From Puniceicoccaceae bacterium (GTDB taxonomy: Bacteria > Verrucomicrobiota > Verrucomicrobiia > Opitutales > Coraliomargaritaceae): DNA of 51,548 nucleotides. Below the pieces are notes generated by a model that was not told the DNA's origin, ran no database searches, and worked only from the letters and a program-made list of their open reading frames with translations. The position numbers and the translations under genes were made by a program. The stretch spans positions 1 through 51,548 of the forward strand of contig PBYS01000006.1 of NCBI GenBank assembly GCA_002729725.1. The letters run 5' to 3'. This document shows, piece by piece, positions 9,622 to 19,351 of this stretch (its first letter is position 1; every line of letters starts with the position of its first letter).

Positions 9622-12105
9622 TTAGGAGCCGACGGGCTGCTCTTGAGTAAATAGCAAGCCTTTGCCGTCTTCATTGACTGTCACTTTGATGACTTCGCCT
9701 GGCTTGATCTCGCCGGAGAGGATGGCTTCAGCGAGGGAGTCTTCGAGGTATTTTTCTACGGCTCTACGCAAGGGACGTGCGCCGTATTTCTCGTCGTAAC
9801 CTTTATCAATCAGGAAGCTCTTGGAAGCATCGTCGAAATCAAATGTGAGCTCGCGCTCTTTCAGACGGTTGGAAACGTTGCGAAGCTCAAGCTCCACAAT
9901 GGCCTTCATGTCTTCACGAGCAAGTGACTTAAAGATGACTAGATCATTTAGGCGATTTAGGAACTCGGGCTTAAAGACGCGCTTAGTTTCATCGAGGATT
10001 TTCTCGCGAATTTTTTCATACTCGTTTTCCGCATTGCTCTCGATCCCGAAGCCCATCGACGTGTTGCGCTGCAAGATGTCAGCGCCGACATTGGAGGTCA
10101 TAATCAAAATGGTATTTCGAAAATCAATCTTACGGCCAAGGCTGTCGGTGAGGCGACCTTCTTCCAGCACCTGCAAGAGCAGTTGCACCACGTCGGGGTG
10201 TGCTTTTTCGATTTCATCGAAGAGCACGACGGAGTAAGGCTTGCGACGCACCGCTTCGGTGAGTTGTCCACCCTCTTCGTAGCCGACGTAACCGGGAGGC
10301 GAACCCACTAGGCGCGACACCGCGAACTTTTCCATATATTCCGACATGTCGATCTGAATGATGGCATCCTTATCGCCGAACATTTCTTCCGCCAGCACCT
10401 TCGCCAGCAGAGTCTTACCCACACCTGTGGGTCCGAGGAACATGAAGGAACCGATCGGGCGCTTAGGATCTTTTAGATCGGCGCGGGAGCGGCGGAGTGC
10501 TTTAGAAATAACTTCGGTGGCAATGCCTTGGCCGATCACTTCGCGCTGTAGTTCACTCTCCAGCTTCAGAAGTTTCTTACTTTCGGCCTCTTCCATGCGT
10601 GAGAGCGGAATCCCGGTCCATGCGGCGACCACTTGCAGCATTTCTTCTTCATCCACAAGGAGTCGGTTCTCCTCACGGTTCTTCTTCCACTCTTCAATGA
10701 AGTCAGCCTGCTTCTTGCGCAATTGCTTCTCTTCGTCGCGATATTTCGCGGCACCTTCGAAATGTTGCTTAGCGATGGCATCTTCCTTCTTAGCACAGAC
10801 TTCCTCGATCTCTGCTGTCATAGCCTCGATTTCTGAAGGCTGTTGCAGGGATTCGATACGTGCGCGTGCGCCGGCCTCATCGAGAATATCGATGGCTTTG
10901 TCGGGCAGGAAGCGAGTCGTGATGTAGCGCTCGGAGAGCTTGGCAGCTGCTTCGAGGGCGCCGTCAGTAAAGGTGCACTTATGGTGATCTTCGTATTTAC
11001 CACGAATACCTTTCAAAATAAGCACGGTGTCTTCGACCGAGGGCGCTTCAACTTTAACGGATTGGAAGCGACGATCCAGCGCACTGTCCTTTTCGATGTA
11101 TTTACGGTATTCCGCTAAAGTGGTGGCACCGATACACTGCAACTCGCCCCGACTGAGCGATGGTTTGAAAATATTAGACGCGTCCATGGCACCTTCAGCG
11201 GCACCGGCACCTACGATGGTATGCAGCTCGTCGATAAAAATGATCACATTCTTGGCACGGCGGATTTCATCCATCACGGCTTTAATGCGCTCTTCAAACT
11301 GGCCACGATACTTGGTGCCAGCGACCATGAGCGCGAGATCGAGTGTGATGACACGCTTATCAGCAAGAATTTCGGGCACAATGCCAGAGGCGATCTCCTG
11401 AGCAAGGCCTTCAACGATGGCAGTCTTACCAACACCGGCTTCACCGATCAGCACTGGATTATTCTTAGTGCGGCGGCAAAGGATTTGCACGACGCGGCGA
11501 ATCTCGTCGGAACGTCCGATCACGGGATCGAGCTCCCCTTTCTTAGCCAGCTCGGTCAGATCACGACCAAAGGCTTTGAGCGCGGGTGTTTTGCTGTCTT
11601 TCTTATCTTCGGGCGTATTCGCCTTACCACCGGCTGCCGCCGCCTCCGGTTCACCTGAAAAATTGGGATCAAGCTCGGTCAAAATCTCGTTGCGGCAACG
11701 CTCGATATCAACATCGAGCGACTTAAGCACACGGGCAGCAACCCCCTCGCCCTCGCGCAGCAGGCCGAGTAAGATGTGTTCGGTGCCGACGTAGGAATGG
11801 TTGAGGGCCTTCGCCTCTTTACCAGCAAGTGCGAGCACCTTCTTCACACGAGGTGTGTAAGGGATATTCCCGGAGGGCTTACTTTCGGGACCAGTGCCGA
11901 CTTGTTTTTCAACTGCCGAACGCACGGTCTGCAGGTCGAGCCCCATCTTTTGAAGCACGTTGACAGCGACCCCTTGGCCTAAATTGATAAGACCGAGCAG
12001 CAGGTGCTCCGTGCCCACGTAGTTGTGATGAAAGCGGTCGGCCTCCTTGCGAGCGAGTGCTAAAACTTGTTGAGCGCGCGGGGTAAAGTTATTCATAGGT
12101 TCCAT
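9622..12105 (-). CDS. clpC: ClpC AAA+ protease unfoldase
   Basis: 827-aa Hsp100 ATPase that unfolds substrates for ClpP. It has a tandem Clp N domain ([33 protein letters not shown] and its second repeat), a first AAA+ module with GEAGVGKT and [13 protein letters not shown], and a middle domain carrying a UVR-like segment ([21 protein letters not shown]). The second AAA+ module has [15 protein letters not shown] and [14 protein letters not shown]. The UVR segment marks it as ClpC rather than ClpA. The start is either 12105 or the ATG three codons later. It lies 30 bases downstream of mcsB and shares its operon, as in the Firmicutes clpC operon but without ctsR. No clpP is in the window. Confidence 0.95.
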   Translation of the reverse strand: MEPMNNFTPRAQQVLALARKEADRFHHNYVGTEHLLLGLINLGQGVAVNVLQKMGLDLQTVRSAVEKQVGTGPESKPSGNIPYTPRVKKVLALAGKEAKALNHSYVGTEHILLGLLREGEGVAARVLKSLDVDIERCRNEILTELDPNFSGEPEAAAAGGKANTPEDKKDSKTPALKAFGRDLTELAKKGELDPVIGRSDEIRRVVQILCRRTKNNPVLIGEAGVGKTAIVEGLAQEIASGIVPEILADKRVITLDLALMVAGTKYRGQFEERIKAVMDEIRRAKNVIIFIDELHTIVGAGAAEGAMDASNIFKPSLSRGELQCIGATTLAEYRKYIEKDSALDRRFQSVKVEAPSVEDTVLILKGIRGKYEDHHKCTFTDGALEAAAKLSERYITTRFLPDKAIDILDEAGARARIESLQQPSEIEAMTAEIEEVCAKKEDAIAKQHFEGAAKYRDEEKQLRKKQADFIEEWKKNREENRLLVDEEEMLQVVAAWTGIPLSRMEEAESKKLLKLESELQREVIGQGIATEVISKALRRSRADLKDPKRPIGSFMFLGPTGVGKTLLAKVLAEEMFGDKDAIIQIDMSEYMEKFAVSRLVGSPPGYVGYEEGGQLTEAVRRKPYSVVLFDEIEKAHPDVVQLLLQVLEEGRLTDSLGRKIDFRNTILIMTSNVGADILQRNTSMGFGIESNAENEYEKIREKILDETKRVFKPEFLNRLNDLVIFKSLAREDMKAIVELELRNVSNRLKERELTFDFDDASKSFLIDKGYDEKYGARPLRRAVEKYLEDSLAEAILSGEIKPGEVIKVTVNEDGKGLLFTQEQPVGS

Positions 12106-12135
12106 AAGTGCGATAAGAGCGTCGTTTAAATGTAT

Positions 12136-13224
12136 CTAACCTAGGTCTTTGACCTTGTCAAAATCGAGAGATGGTAAACGGGCAAAATTTTCGCGAAGAA
12201 TATCTGCCCGGCAGAGATCGCGGGCCTCGGGCTCGATGCCCTCTCCTGCGGAATATTGAATATGGCCTGGTTGACACTCGATGAAGAGTCGGTCGACATC
12301 GGAACGGTTGGCCTCTGGTAGCATTTCAAAATCGACAGCCAAACGCATCAACGAGAGCAGGTTCATGGCCTCATTAGAGTTAAGCACGTGCGCATTTTGT
12401 AATACACCAAAAGCACGCCCGATCTGGTCCAACAACCGGGCGCGGTTCTCCTCTAGATATTTAAAGCGCGCATTGATCTCGTGATCGATGATCGTCTTAA
12501 ACACACTCCCTAGTCGCGACATGATTTCTTGCTCACTTTCGCCCAAGGTTTGTTGGTTGGAGATTTGAAAGACGTGTCCAGTCGCATCCGAGCCCTCGCC
12601 AAAGAGGCCGCGCACCGTGATGCCGAGTTGGTTGACTGCTCGGATGACTTTTTCCATGTGCTCCGAAATGACCAGCCCTGGCAGGTGTAGCATAACCGAG
12701 GCCCGCATCGCGGTGCCAAGGTTGGTGGGGCATGCAGTCAGGTAACCAAACTCTTGTGAGAAGGCCACGTCGAGGCCGTCTTCCAAGCCTGTGTCGAAAC
12801 GATCGATTTGCTTCCAGACCGAACGCAAGCTAAAGCCAGACTTCAAAAATTGGATGCGCAGATGGTCCTCTTCATTAATCATGACCGAACAGGTCTGATC
12901 TTTGTTGATAAAGACACCAGAGCCAGACTTAGACTCGCAGAGCTCGCGACTGATCAGGTGGCGCTCGACCAACACTTGCTTTTCGAGGTCCGAAAGTTCA
13001 GCGATGTCGTAAAAAACACCGTGCTTCATTTGCGTGAGATCCGCAATTTGCTCCGCACACCTAGTCATAACGTCACTCCGCTGCGACGAATTGGCACGCT
13101 CCGGAAAGGGTGTGCCCACTATATTACGAGCCAAGCGCACGCGGGTGCTGAGCACAACGGGAGCGCCCTTCTTAGTGCTTTGGGTCAGCTCGGCGTTGTC
13201 GGAGTTAATCAAAGACTCAATCAT
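12136..13224 (-). CDS. mcsB: Protein arginine kinase McsB
   Basis: 362-aa phosphagen-kinase-fold enzyme that phosphorylates arginines in misfolded proteins to mark them for ClpC. Visible are the N-terminal STRVRLARNIVGTPFP nucleotide-binding segment, VISEHMEKVIRAVNQLGITVRG, and the phosphagen-kinase block GHVFQISNQQTLGESEQEIM. The C-terminal RDLCRA (335-340) matches the RDxxRA phospho-arginine-binding motif known from Bacillus and Geobacillus McsB, which implies a functional kinase/adaptor. Its ATG overlaps the mcsA stop by four bases, indicating translational coupling. Confidence 0.95.
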   Translation of the reverse strand: MIESLINSDNAELTQSTKKGAPVVLSTRVRLARNIVGTPFPERANSSQRSDVMTRCAEQIADLTQMKHGVFYDIAELSDLEKQVLVERHLISRELCESKSGSGVFINKDQTCSVMINEEDHLRIQFLKSGFSLRSVWKQIDRFDTGLEDGLDVAFSQEFGYLTACPTNLGTAMRASVMLHLPGLVISEHMEKVIRAVNQLGITVRGLFGEGSDATGHVFQISNQQTLGESEQEIMSRLGSVFKTIIDHEINARFKYLEENRARLLDQIGRAFGVLQNAHVLNSNEAMNLLSLMRLAVDFEMLPEANRSDVDRLFIECQPGHIQYSAGEGIEPEARDLCRADILRENFARLPSLDFDKVKDLG

Positions 13225-13730
13225 GATTCGACCGCCTCCGCTTCGGCAGCTTGTTTAATGGCGTGGATTTGATCACGATATTTAGCCGCGTCCTCGTAGG
13301 CTTCTTCCTCGATGGCGCGCTGCAAAGCATTTTCGAGAGTCTGCAATTCAGCCTCACTACTTTGGCGTGAGAATGCGATTTCAGGGACCTTGCCCTTGTG
13401 GACGACGCCTGCGTGCATGTCTTCCAAGACCGGGCGCAGTAAAGGCACAAAGCTCTGATAACAAGCCGCACAACCGAGACGGCCTGTACGACGGAAGTCC
13501 GCAGAGCTCAATCCACAATCGGGACATGTGATTTGAGGCTCACCCTTTTCAGGAGTGAGATTAGTCTTTGAGAGTAAATCCGCCAAGGAGAAGCCTTCGG
13601 GGTCGGTCACCCCTTTGGCTTGCGCACAAGATTCACAGAGATCGACTTTAATAATCTTATTATTAACGATCTGAGTCAGGTGGACGGTTGCGGGATTATT
13701 GCAATGACTGCACTTCAGGTTTTCGGCCAT
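13221..13730 (-). CDS. mcsA: McsA, zinc-binding activator of McsB
   Basis: 169 aa. Four CxxC pairs (C7/C10, C32/C35, C69/C72, C87/C90) form the zinc-binding half. A C-terminal UVR motif (LQTLENALQRAIEEEAYEDAAKYRDQIHAIK) is shared with UvrB/UvrC and ClpC. In Firmicutes McsA activates McsB and tunes CtsR; the same arrangement here suggests McsA/McsB/ClpC work together in protein quality control. It is the first gene of the operon, with a sigma-54-like element about 110 bases upstream. Confidence 0.93.
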   Translation of the reverse strand: MAENLKCSHCNNPATVHLTQIVNNKIIKVDLCESCAQAKGVTDPEGFSLADLLSKTNLTPEKGEPQITCPDCGLSSADFRRTGRLGCAACYQSFVPLLRPVLEDMHAGVVHKGKVPEIAFSRQSSEAELQTLENALQRAIEEEAYEDAAKYRDQIHAIKQAAEAEAVES

Positions 13731-13840
13731 GATGTAAAGATAGCGATGCCAACTGAGATCGCAAAGCTAAAGCTAATTTTTAGTGACTTCAGCGATGCGA
13801 TCCCAAAATTGACGGGTTCACGTAAATTTGACATCAATTT

Positions 13841-13856
13841 GCATAAATTGTGCCAA
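13841..13856 (-). promoter_or_regulatory. Candidate sigma-54 (-24/-12) promoter for mcsA-mcsB-clpC
   Basis: On the minus strand TTGGCAC, five bases and ATGC reproduce the RpoN consensus TGGCAC-N5-TTGC. The GG and GC dinucleotides are exactly ten bases apart and only the first T of TTGC is changed. It lies about 110 bases upstream of the mcsA ATG. No equally good -35/-10 pair was seen in the same gap. No bacterial enhancer-binding protein gene is in the window. Confidence 0.45.
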
Positions 13857-13877
13857 TCGTAAGATGAACTATTAAAA

Positions 13878-14744
13878 CTAGAGCATCGTGCCCTCGACGC
13901 ACACACGACGACGGAAGGCTTCGAGGAACTTAGCGGTAATCTTACCCGGCTTGCCGTCACCAATCTTGCGAGCGTCCACTTCAACGATCGGGACAATTTC
14001 CGCTGCGGTTCCAGTCAAGAAGAGCTCGTCTGCGACCCAGACATCGTAGCGGGTCATATTCGACTCCCGCCAAGGGATGCCCAGGTCTTCAGCAATCTCC
14101 AACGCGGTATCGCGTGTAATGCCCTTGAGTGCTCCCGCGCTCGCAGACGGAGTGATCAACTCGCCCTTATGAATGATAAATACATTATCACCGGTGCACT
14201 CAGCCACGTAGCCTTGGTCGTTGAGCATGATCGCCTCTTGGTAGCCAAGGTGCTGCGCCTCGATTTTGGCCAAAATGTTATTTAAATAATTGAGCGACTT
14301 GACTGTAGGCGGCAGCGCTGCCGGGTTACAGCGACGTGTGGGCACCGTAATGATCGGCAGACCGTGTTCGTAAAACTCCTTAGGATAGAGCTGAATGGTG
14401 TCGGCGATGATGATGAGCTGTGGCTGATCGCAATTCTTGATGGAGAGCCCCAGACTTCCGACACCGCGCGTAATCACTAAACGAATATAACCATTTTTAA
14501 GACCATTGGCACGACAAGTTTCACAGACCGCATCGGAGATCTGTTGGCGCGACCAAGGCATCTTCAGCATGATCGCCTTCGCCGAGTATTCTAAACGCTC
14601 CAAGTGCTCTTCTAGCTTAAAGACGCAACCATCATACAGACGGATGCCCTCGAAAATACCATCGCCATAGAGAAGCCCGTGATCGAATACTGAAACCTTG
14701 GCCTCGTCTGCATCGACTAACTGATCATTTAAGTAAATTTTCAT
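13878..14744 (-). CDS. ilvE: Branched-chain amino acid aminotransferase (class IV)
   Basis: 288-aa PLP fold-type IV transaminase that interconverts branched-chain amino acids and their 2-oxo acids. Landmarks are DHGLLYGDGIFEGIRLYDG, the PLP lysine in TVKSLNYLNN (K149), EAIMLNDQGYVAECTGDNVF and the phosphate-binding FLTGTAAEIVPI. I use the ATG at 14744, which gives the family N-terminus MKIYLNDQLV; the longer frame adds 33 unrelated residues. D-amino-acid or aminodeoxychorismate enzymes share the fold, but the E-C-T-G-D-N and T-G-T-A-A-E-I motifs favour IlvE. It complements ilvA at 7 kb. Confidence 0.88.
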   Translation of the reverse strand: MKIYLNDQLVDADEAKVSVFDHGLLYGDGIFEGIRLYDGCVFKLEEHLERLEYSAKAIMLKMPWSRQQISDAVCETCRANGLKNGYIRLVITRGVGSLGLSIKNCDQPQLIIIADTIQLYPKEFYEHGLPIITVPTRRCNPAALPPTVKSLNYLNNILAKIEAQHLGYQEAIMLNDQGYVAECTGDNVFIIHKGELITPSASAGALKGITRDTALEIAEDLGIPWRESNMTRYDVWVADELFLTGTAAEIVPIVEVDARKIGDGKPGKITAKFLEAFRRRVCVEGTML

Positions 14745-14807
14745 AAAATGAACAATATTGAGAGCTGATATGCTTTTGTCTAGTCCACATGTGCAATGTG
14801 TATAACA

Positions 14808-14837
14808 AAGCGCCGTCCCTCGTGAGAGACGGCGCTT
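14808..14837 (-). terminator. Terminator downstream of the 15.0-17.5 kb gene trio
   Basis: AAGCGCCGTC (14808-14817) pairs perfectly with GACGGCGCTT (14828-14837) around a ten-base loop. On the minus strand it is followed by TGTTATA, a short T-rich tail. It separates the three envelope genes from ilvE. The interval 14838-14990 is A-rich and holds nothing else I can name. Confidence 0.7.
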
Positions 14838-14990
14838 AAACAAACAACAAACTTAACAAAAAACTATAATGCAGTATGTAGTTATAGACGCAGTCGGCCT
14901 GCTCGCGTTCAATTCTCAGACATTTTCATTTCAAAAAAAACAAAAACACGACACAACCAACTCCTAGAAAACAGCTTACAGGATCATTAA

Positions 14991-16145
14991 TTATAAATGC
15001 TTTATAATTTCAGCCTGCATTTCCTTGGCATCTTCCCAATCGCTCAAATAAATCGTCAAGTGGTGTAAATAAAGATGCGACGGCGTCTCCTGAAGAATGC
15101 TCTCGAAGAGCACGCCCAGAGAGCGGGCTGGATTATAGTATGCGGGGTTGATACGTGCCATACGCAGTAGCAAGATCTCGTAACGTGCCCGAACTCGCTC
15201 TTGCACCGCAGGATCGGCGCGATGTAGCCACAAGGAACGAAGATTTAACTTTTTCTCGCCGGACTCTAAGGCGAAGGGCTCCTGCAAGTTGGCCAATGTA
15301 GTTAACCAATCGCGCGAAGTATCCATCGATTCGATCACATCATACTCCTGTTCCAGTAGATCCGCCATGCGCGCATGGAACCAGTCCTCTGCGCTCACGG
15401 GCTCCGCCGTGGGTCCACTCGGCTGAATCGCTGTCGTCAAGGCTTGTTCGATATCTCTCCCCGCCGTCGCTTGCTGAAATAGACTCACCACAGTATCACG
15501 CTTTAAATGACTCGATTTCAATGCAGTGAGTAACCAGTAGCCCGCATCTGAGTCCACACTACCGGCAGCCTTCGCATGCTCGGATTGTAGCCTTGCGACG
15601 ATCGCCTGCAGCGAACCGAGCGGGCTCTTTCGTCTGCGCTCAAGTGCCTCGACAAACTCGGCAGAGCGCAAGCCATAATAGATTTCGTCGGCCAATGCCT
15701 CCACTGGCCAAGCGCGTAAATTAGTGGCTGCGAGCCTGCCATAATTGAATAGCGAATACTGGCGCAGTAAGGCCTCGGCCAGTGCACGGCAGGTCCGCTG
15801 TAAGGTCATATCATCCTCCCAGCGCACATCCAGTTGCACCGAATTACGCTCGCCCAGCCCCACTCGATAATCACCCTCAAAATCAACATGTATCTCAGGG
15901 CGCAGACTCAGCAAAATGGGTTGCGGAAAATCCATGCCCTCTGCCTTCAAGTAGCGTTGCGCAATCTCTGCAGTAAATACGCTCAACTCGCTGACATAAG
16001 AGACGGAGCGTAAATCCAGCCCCAGCACTTCAAAATACTGATTGCGCACGGTGCGCAACTGGGGAGCCGCTCCCAGCGTGGATACGGCCAGCAGCCAAAG
16101 AGCCAACAAGGAGACTAATTTACGCATAACAAAAGAACGACGCAT
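14991..16145 (-). CDS. Secreted protein of unknown function (384 aa)
   Basis: Signal peptide near the N-terminus (RKLVSLLALWLLAVSTLGA, cleaved before APQL). The true start may be the second ATG at 16127, which gives a more ordinary n-region. The mature part has a segment (LRPEIHVDFEGDYRVGLGERNSV, then RTCRALAEALLRQYSLFNYGR) that resembles the layout of bacterial gluzincin-like secreted proteins, but no HExxH is present, so no activity is claimed. The rest is alpha-helical. It is the last gene of a three-gene minus-strand unit with the two membrane genes upstream, ten bases from its neighbour. Confidence 0.65.
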   Translation of the reverse strand: MRRSFVMRKLVSLLALWLLAVSTLGAAPQLRTVRNQYFEVLGLDLRSVSYVSELSVFTAEIAQRYLKAEGMDFPQPILLSLRPEIHVDFEGDYRVGLGERNSVQLDVRWEDDMTLQRTCRALAEALLRQYSLFNYGRLAATNLRAWPVEALADEIYYGLRSAEFVEALERRRKSPLGSLQAIVARLQSEHAKAAGSVDSDAGYWLLTALKSSHLKRDTVVSLFQQATAGRDIEQALTTAIQPSGPTAEPVSAEDWFHARMADLLEQEYDVIESMDTSRDWLTTLANLQEPFALESGEKKLNLRSLWLHRADPAVQERVRARYEILLLRMARINPAYYNPARSLGVLFESILQETPSHLYLHHLTIYLSDWEDAKEMQAEIIKHL

Positions 16146-16154
16146 ATGAAGCGA

Positions 16155-16934
16155 TTAGCGCAATTCAAAGACAAATTGATTGTCCACGGTTTTGACCGTA
16201 TCCGCGCGTGCAAATGCCTCAGAGATAATTTGATACTCTTCAGACGTGGCGAAGCCCTGCATTAAGACCCCTAGTATGCGAGCTCCCAAGATCCCTGGTA
16301 GTGGCACCTTAGCACTTCTCACGTTAACAGAGCGCAGCTTCACCTGATTCCCCTTTAGCGCACAACGTGCAAATATCATAAAGTCCCCAGTAGCGCCGAA
16401 AGCTGTGATGCTCGTGGGCACATTTAGATAAAACTCTCCTTGGTCCGCAATGCCGAGGTTAGGCACACCTGGCACAATCAATAAATTTGCCGCCTCCTCG
16501 TCGTCGCTATCAACCACCCCCGGACGAAATTTAGACGCCATCCACGCATTCATCTCTCCGACAGAAAATGCCACGCTCTGCGCACCTGCAGCGCTCAACT
16601 GCTTACGTTTCGCTTCCCATGTGCGCGAACTATAAACCTCGCCCTCAATAAAATGTGCGCTTCCTGGCTTTGGTCCCAAAGTCGGCAAAGCCCCTTTAGC
16701 GCTGGCAGCATCCTTTCCTTTTATAGGCTCCCCCGACTCGGCAGCCACCTGCGCCGCTTCAACCGCTGCGGCAGCCTCTGCCAAGGATGCTTTATACTCA
16801 GCTTGACTCCCAAAAGCCTGCGCCGGAAAACTCGACATGTAGACAAAGCCCAGAAGCGCTCCCAATAAGGCCATTAACAGAGCACATAAGTAGAGTCCTA
16901 TGGCACTCGGTGTTTTTTCAGCGTCAATCCGCAT
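16155..16934 (-). CDS. Single-pass membrane protein of unknown function (259 aa)
   Basis: One N-terminal transmembrane segment (IGLYLCALLMALLGALLGFVYM, residues ~13-34) follows a short cytoplasmic tail. An Ala-rich, probably helical linker (residues ~45-70) leads to a soluble C-terminal domain (~100-259) facing the periplasm, where beta-rich sequence such as LGIADQGEFYLNVPTSITAFG is seen. No known domain is recognised. It lies between the DUF4013-like gene (16 bases upstream) and the secreted protein gene, and all three probably form one envelope-related transcript. Confidence 0.65.
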   Translation of the reverse strand: MRIDAEKTPSAIGLYLCALLMALLGALLGFVYMSSFPAQAFGSQAEYKASLAEAAAAVEAAQVAAESGEPIKGKDAASAKGALPTLGPKPGSAHFIEGEVYSSRTWEAKRKQLSAAGAQSVAFSVGEMNAWMASKFRPGVVDSDDEEAANLLIVPGVPNLGIADQGEFYLNVPTSITAFGATGDFMIFARCALKGNQVKLRSVNVRSAKVPLPGILGARILGVLMQGFATSEEYQIISEAFARADTVKTVDNQFVFELR

Positions 16935-16950
16935 ATCTTAAAAAATAAAG

Positions 16951-17544
16951 TTAACTTTGCTCCAGACTACGGAAGCGCAAGCTCGTATAGGTAATCATCA
17001 TGAGGAAGCCGGCGAAGATCGCAAAACCATAAAATGGTAAAAATAACACCATCATCCCAAGAAAAACCAGAGCTGGCACCAATAAGCGCGGCCACTCCAT
17101 CCGCGTCATCCGAAGAATCAATGCGAAGTCTAACAAGTCCTTAAAGTCCTTGCGCATATTATAGCGATAGAGCGCAGAGCTAAACAAAAGCGTCGCCAAC
17201 AAAACCACCGACAATAGAAAAATATTGCTCAAGGCCCCCAGCCCAATGCAAGCCATCAACCAAGTGACAAAGCACGCACACAAGATCGGCAGCAGCCAAT
17301 AGCCCAACCAAACCACCGCAAAGCGCAAACCATCTTGAAACAGGCCCGACCAATCGCGCCAGGCGGGCAAGACAGGCTGCCCCGATCGACGCACCGCATG
17401 CGAAAGTCGGAACAGGTAGCCGAAGGCAAACAGATTCACAATCGGCACGAAAGACAAAAGGCCGCCGATCAAAAGATTCACCCAATATCCGGGCAACTTA
17501 AGCAGACGATTAAAAACTTCTTCAAATATTGGCGTTTCCTTCAT
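16951..17544 (-). CDS. DUF4013-like integral membrane protein
   Basis: 197 aa with about five hydrophobic helices. The N-terminal pattern GYWVNLLIGGLLSFVPIVNLFAFGYLFRLSHAVRRSGQPVLPAWRDW closely resembles the DUF4013 family, which is of unknown function. Its ATG at 17544 is separated from the divergent ispA ATG at 17552 by only seven bases. It heads the three-gene envelope unit. Confidence 0.7.
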   Translation of the reverse strand: MKETPIFEEVFNRLLKLPGYWVNLLIGGLLSFVPIVNLFAFGYLFRLSHAVRRSGQPVLPAWRDWSGLFQDGLRFAVVWLGYWLLPILCACFVTWLMACIGLGALSNIFLLSVVLLATLLFSSALYRYNMRKDFKDLLDFALILRMTRMEWPRLLVPALVFLGMMVLFLPFYGFAIFAGFLMMITYTSLRFRSLEQS

Positions 17545-17551
17545 AAAAAGT

Positions 17552-18454
17552 ATGGTCCAAGCTAGCGTAGTGAATCCCGTATTAAAAGAAAAATTGGATC
17601 AGTATCGTGCACGTGTTGAAAACGGCATCGATCAACTCTTACCTGCAGCCGACACACGTCCGGCTAAGCTGCATGCTGCCATGCGCTATTCGATGGAAGC
17701 CGGCGGCAAGCGCATCCGGCCCGCATTGCTATTTGCCGCCAGCGAATTATTTGAAGCACAGGCCGATCCGCTCGCCGCCGCCGTCGCGATCGAGTGCTTG
17801 CACACCTACACACTCATCCACGACGACCTGCCCTCGATCGACGACAGCGAGCTACGCCGCGGACGCCCCAGTTGCCACGCACAGTTCGACGAAGCCACCG
17901 CAGTGCTGGCTGGCGACGCGCTACTGACCTATACATTCCAGCTACTAGCTCGTGCCTACAGCGAGCATCCCGCACTGGCCACTCGCTTGATCGGCGAACT
18001 AGCCGACGCCAGCGGCAGCGAGCGCCTGATCGGAGGGCAGCAAGAAGATATCGAAAACGAAGGTAAACCGCTCGATGCCGACACCCTGCGCTACATACAC
18101 GAAAATAAAACGGCCGCCCTGCTCACAGCCGCACTCAAAATGGGCCTCTTTTTCTGCGCGCCCGCGCCCGAGCAGATTCAACTCGTCGAGGAAGCCGGCT
18201 ACCACCTAGGGCTCGCCTTTCAAATCGTCGACGACATACTCGACGCCACCTCGGACGCCGAAACCATGGGCAAACCCGTCGGCAATGACGCCGCTGCCGA
18301 CAAATCCACCTATGTCGCCCTCCACGGGATCGAAGGCGCGCATGCCGAGGCCAAACGCCACACCGAAGCGGCCATACAAGCACTCGAAAAGCTCGGCGGC
18401 GAAAACAAGCTACTAATTGATCTCGTCCGCGAGCTCGAAACGCGTATACACTAG
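17552..18454 (+). CDS. ispA: Polyprenyl (farnesyl/geranyl) diphosphate synthase
   Basis: 300-aa all-alpha class I prenyltransferase that condenses IPP with allylic diphosphates. It has GGKRIRP (51-57), the first Asp-rich region DDLPSIDD (91-98) followed by LRRGRPSCH, the Lys/Thr/Gln block, and the second Asp-rich region FQIVDDILD. The two residues between the Asp pairs (DDLPS-I-D) match the short-chain type II farnesyl synthases of bacteria. The product feeds quinone and undecaprenyl synthesis. cvfB follows after 14 bases. Confidence 0.92.
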   Translation: MVQASVVNPVLKEKLDQYRARVENGIDQLLPAADTRPAKLHAAMRYSMEAGGKRIRPALLFAASELFEAQADPLAAAVAIECLHTYTLIHDDLPSIDDSELRRGRPSCHAQFDEATAVLAGDALLTYTFQLLARAYSEHPALATRLIGELADASGSERLIGGQQEDIENEGKPLDADTLRYIHENKTAALLTAALKMGLFFCAPAPEQIQLVEEAGYHLGLAFQIVDDILDATSDAETMGKPVGNDAAADKSTYVALHGIEGAHAEAKRHTEAAIQALEKLGGENKLLIDLVRELETRIH

Positions 18455-18468
18455 CAGCACTCTATCAA

Positions 18469-19341
18469 ATGGCTAATATCGGAAAATACAACACCCTCAC
18501 CGTGCTCGAAAAAAGCGACCACGGCCTTTATCTCGACGGCGGCGCGCATGAAAAAATTCTCATGCCTACACGCTATGTCACCCCCGAAATGACAATCGGC
18601 TCCGAAGTCGAAGTCTTTGTTTATAACGACTCTGAGGATCGACTGGTAGCCACCACCGAAACGCCCTACGCACAAGCCGGCGAATTCGCCTATCTTGAAG
18701 TGATCAGCGTGCACCCCACTGCGGGCGCCTTTCTTGACTGGGGACTGAGCAAAGACCTGCTACTCCCTTACCGCGAGCAAGGTAACACACTCTTCACCGA
18801 AGGCGACGGAGCCATTGTCGCCGTCTATGTCGACGAATATACCAATCGCGTCGTCGCCTCCACCCGTTTACATAATCACCTGCCACCGGAAAAGCCACCA
18901 TACGAAGTGGGCGATGCCGTGCAGGTGCTGATTTACGGCGACTCACCACTCGGCTTCAAATCCATCATCGACAAGCGCTACCGCGGCCTCCTCTACCATG
19001 AGGAGACCTCCGACCAGCTCGAACCTGGCGATCAATTTACCGGCTATATTAAAAAGGTTCACAACGACGGCAAGATCGACCTCCGGCGCGATCCTTCTGG
19101 CTACGGCCGGGTCGACGGCGTCAGTAAAGTCATCCTAGAGAAACTCGAAGCCGCTGGCGGCGCATTACCCTTCAACGACAAAAGCACCCCCGAAGACATA
19201 CGCGCCACTTTCGACACCAGTAAAAAGGCATTCAAGCAGGGAATTGGGAGACTCTACAAACAGCGCCTAATACTGATCACAGAAAGTGGCATCGAGCGAG
19301 TGCAAGAGGTGCAAGAGACGCAAGAGTCGACTACGCGCTAA
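18469..19341 (+). CDS. cvfB: S1-domain RNA-binding protein, CvfB/YitL family
   Basis: 290 aa. Several S1-like OB folds are arranged in tandem: the first starts at [19 protein letters not shown], the second at [31 protein letters not shown], and a third near [27 protein letters not shown] winged-helix-like C-terminus follows ([23 protein letters not shown] segment). This is the CvfB architecture, a modulator of virulence-gene RNA in Staphylococcus; its role here is unknown. Co-directional with ispA. Confidence 0.88.
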   Translation: MANIGKYNTLTVLEKSDHGLYLDGGAHEKILMPTRYVTPEMTIGSEVEVFVYNDSEDRLVATTETPYAQAGEFAYLEVISVHPTAGAFLDWGLSKDLLLPYREQGNTLFTEGDGAIVAVYVDEYTNRVVASTRLHNHLPPEKPPYEVGDAVQVLIYGDSPLGFKSIIDKRYRGLLYHEETSDQLEPGDQFTGYIKKVHNDGKIDLRRDPSGYGRVDGVSKVILEKLEAAGGALPFNDKSTPEDIRATFDTSKKAFKQGIGRLYKQRLILITESGIERVQEVQETQESTTR

Positions 19342-19351
19342 TTGAGCGCGT
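19333..19351 (+). terminator. Terminator of ispA-cvfB
   Basis: ACGCGCT (19333-19339) pairs with AGCGCGT (19345-19351) around five bases and is followed by TTTATTG. It overlaps the cvfB stop codon and sits in the convergent gap with the next gene. Confidence 0.5.

Noticed and set aside
13731..13877. CtsR heptad operator before mcsA
   Set aside because: Two GTCAAA/GTCAAT-like segments exist but they are about 19 bases apart, not the tandem spacing of a CtsR box.
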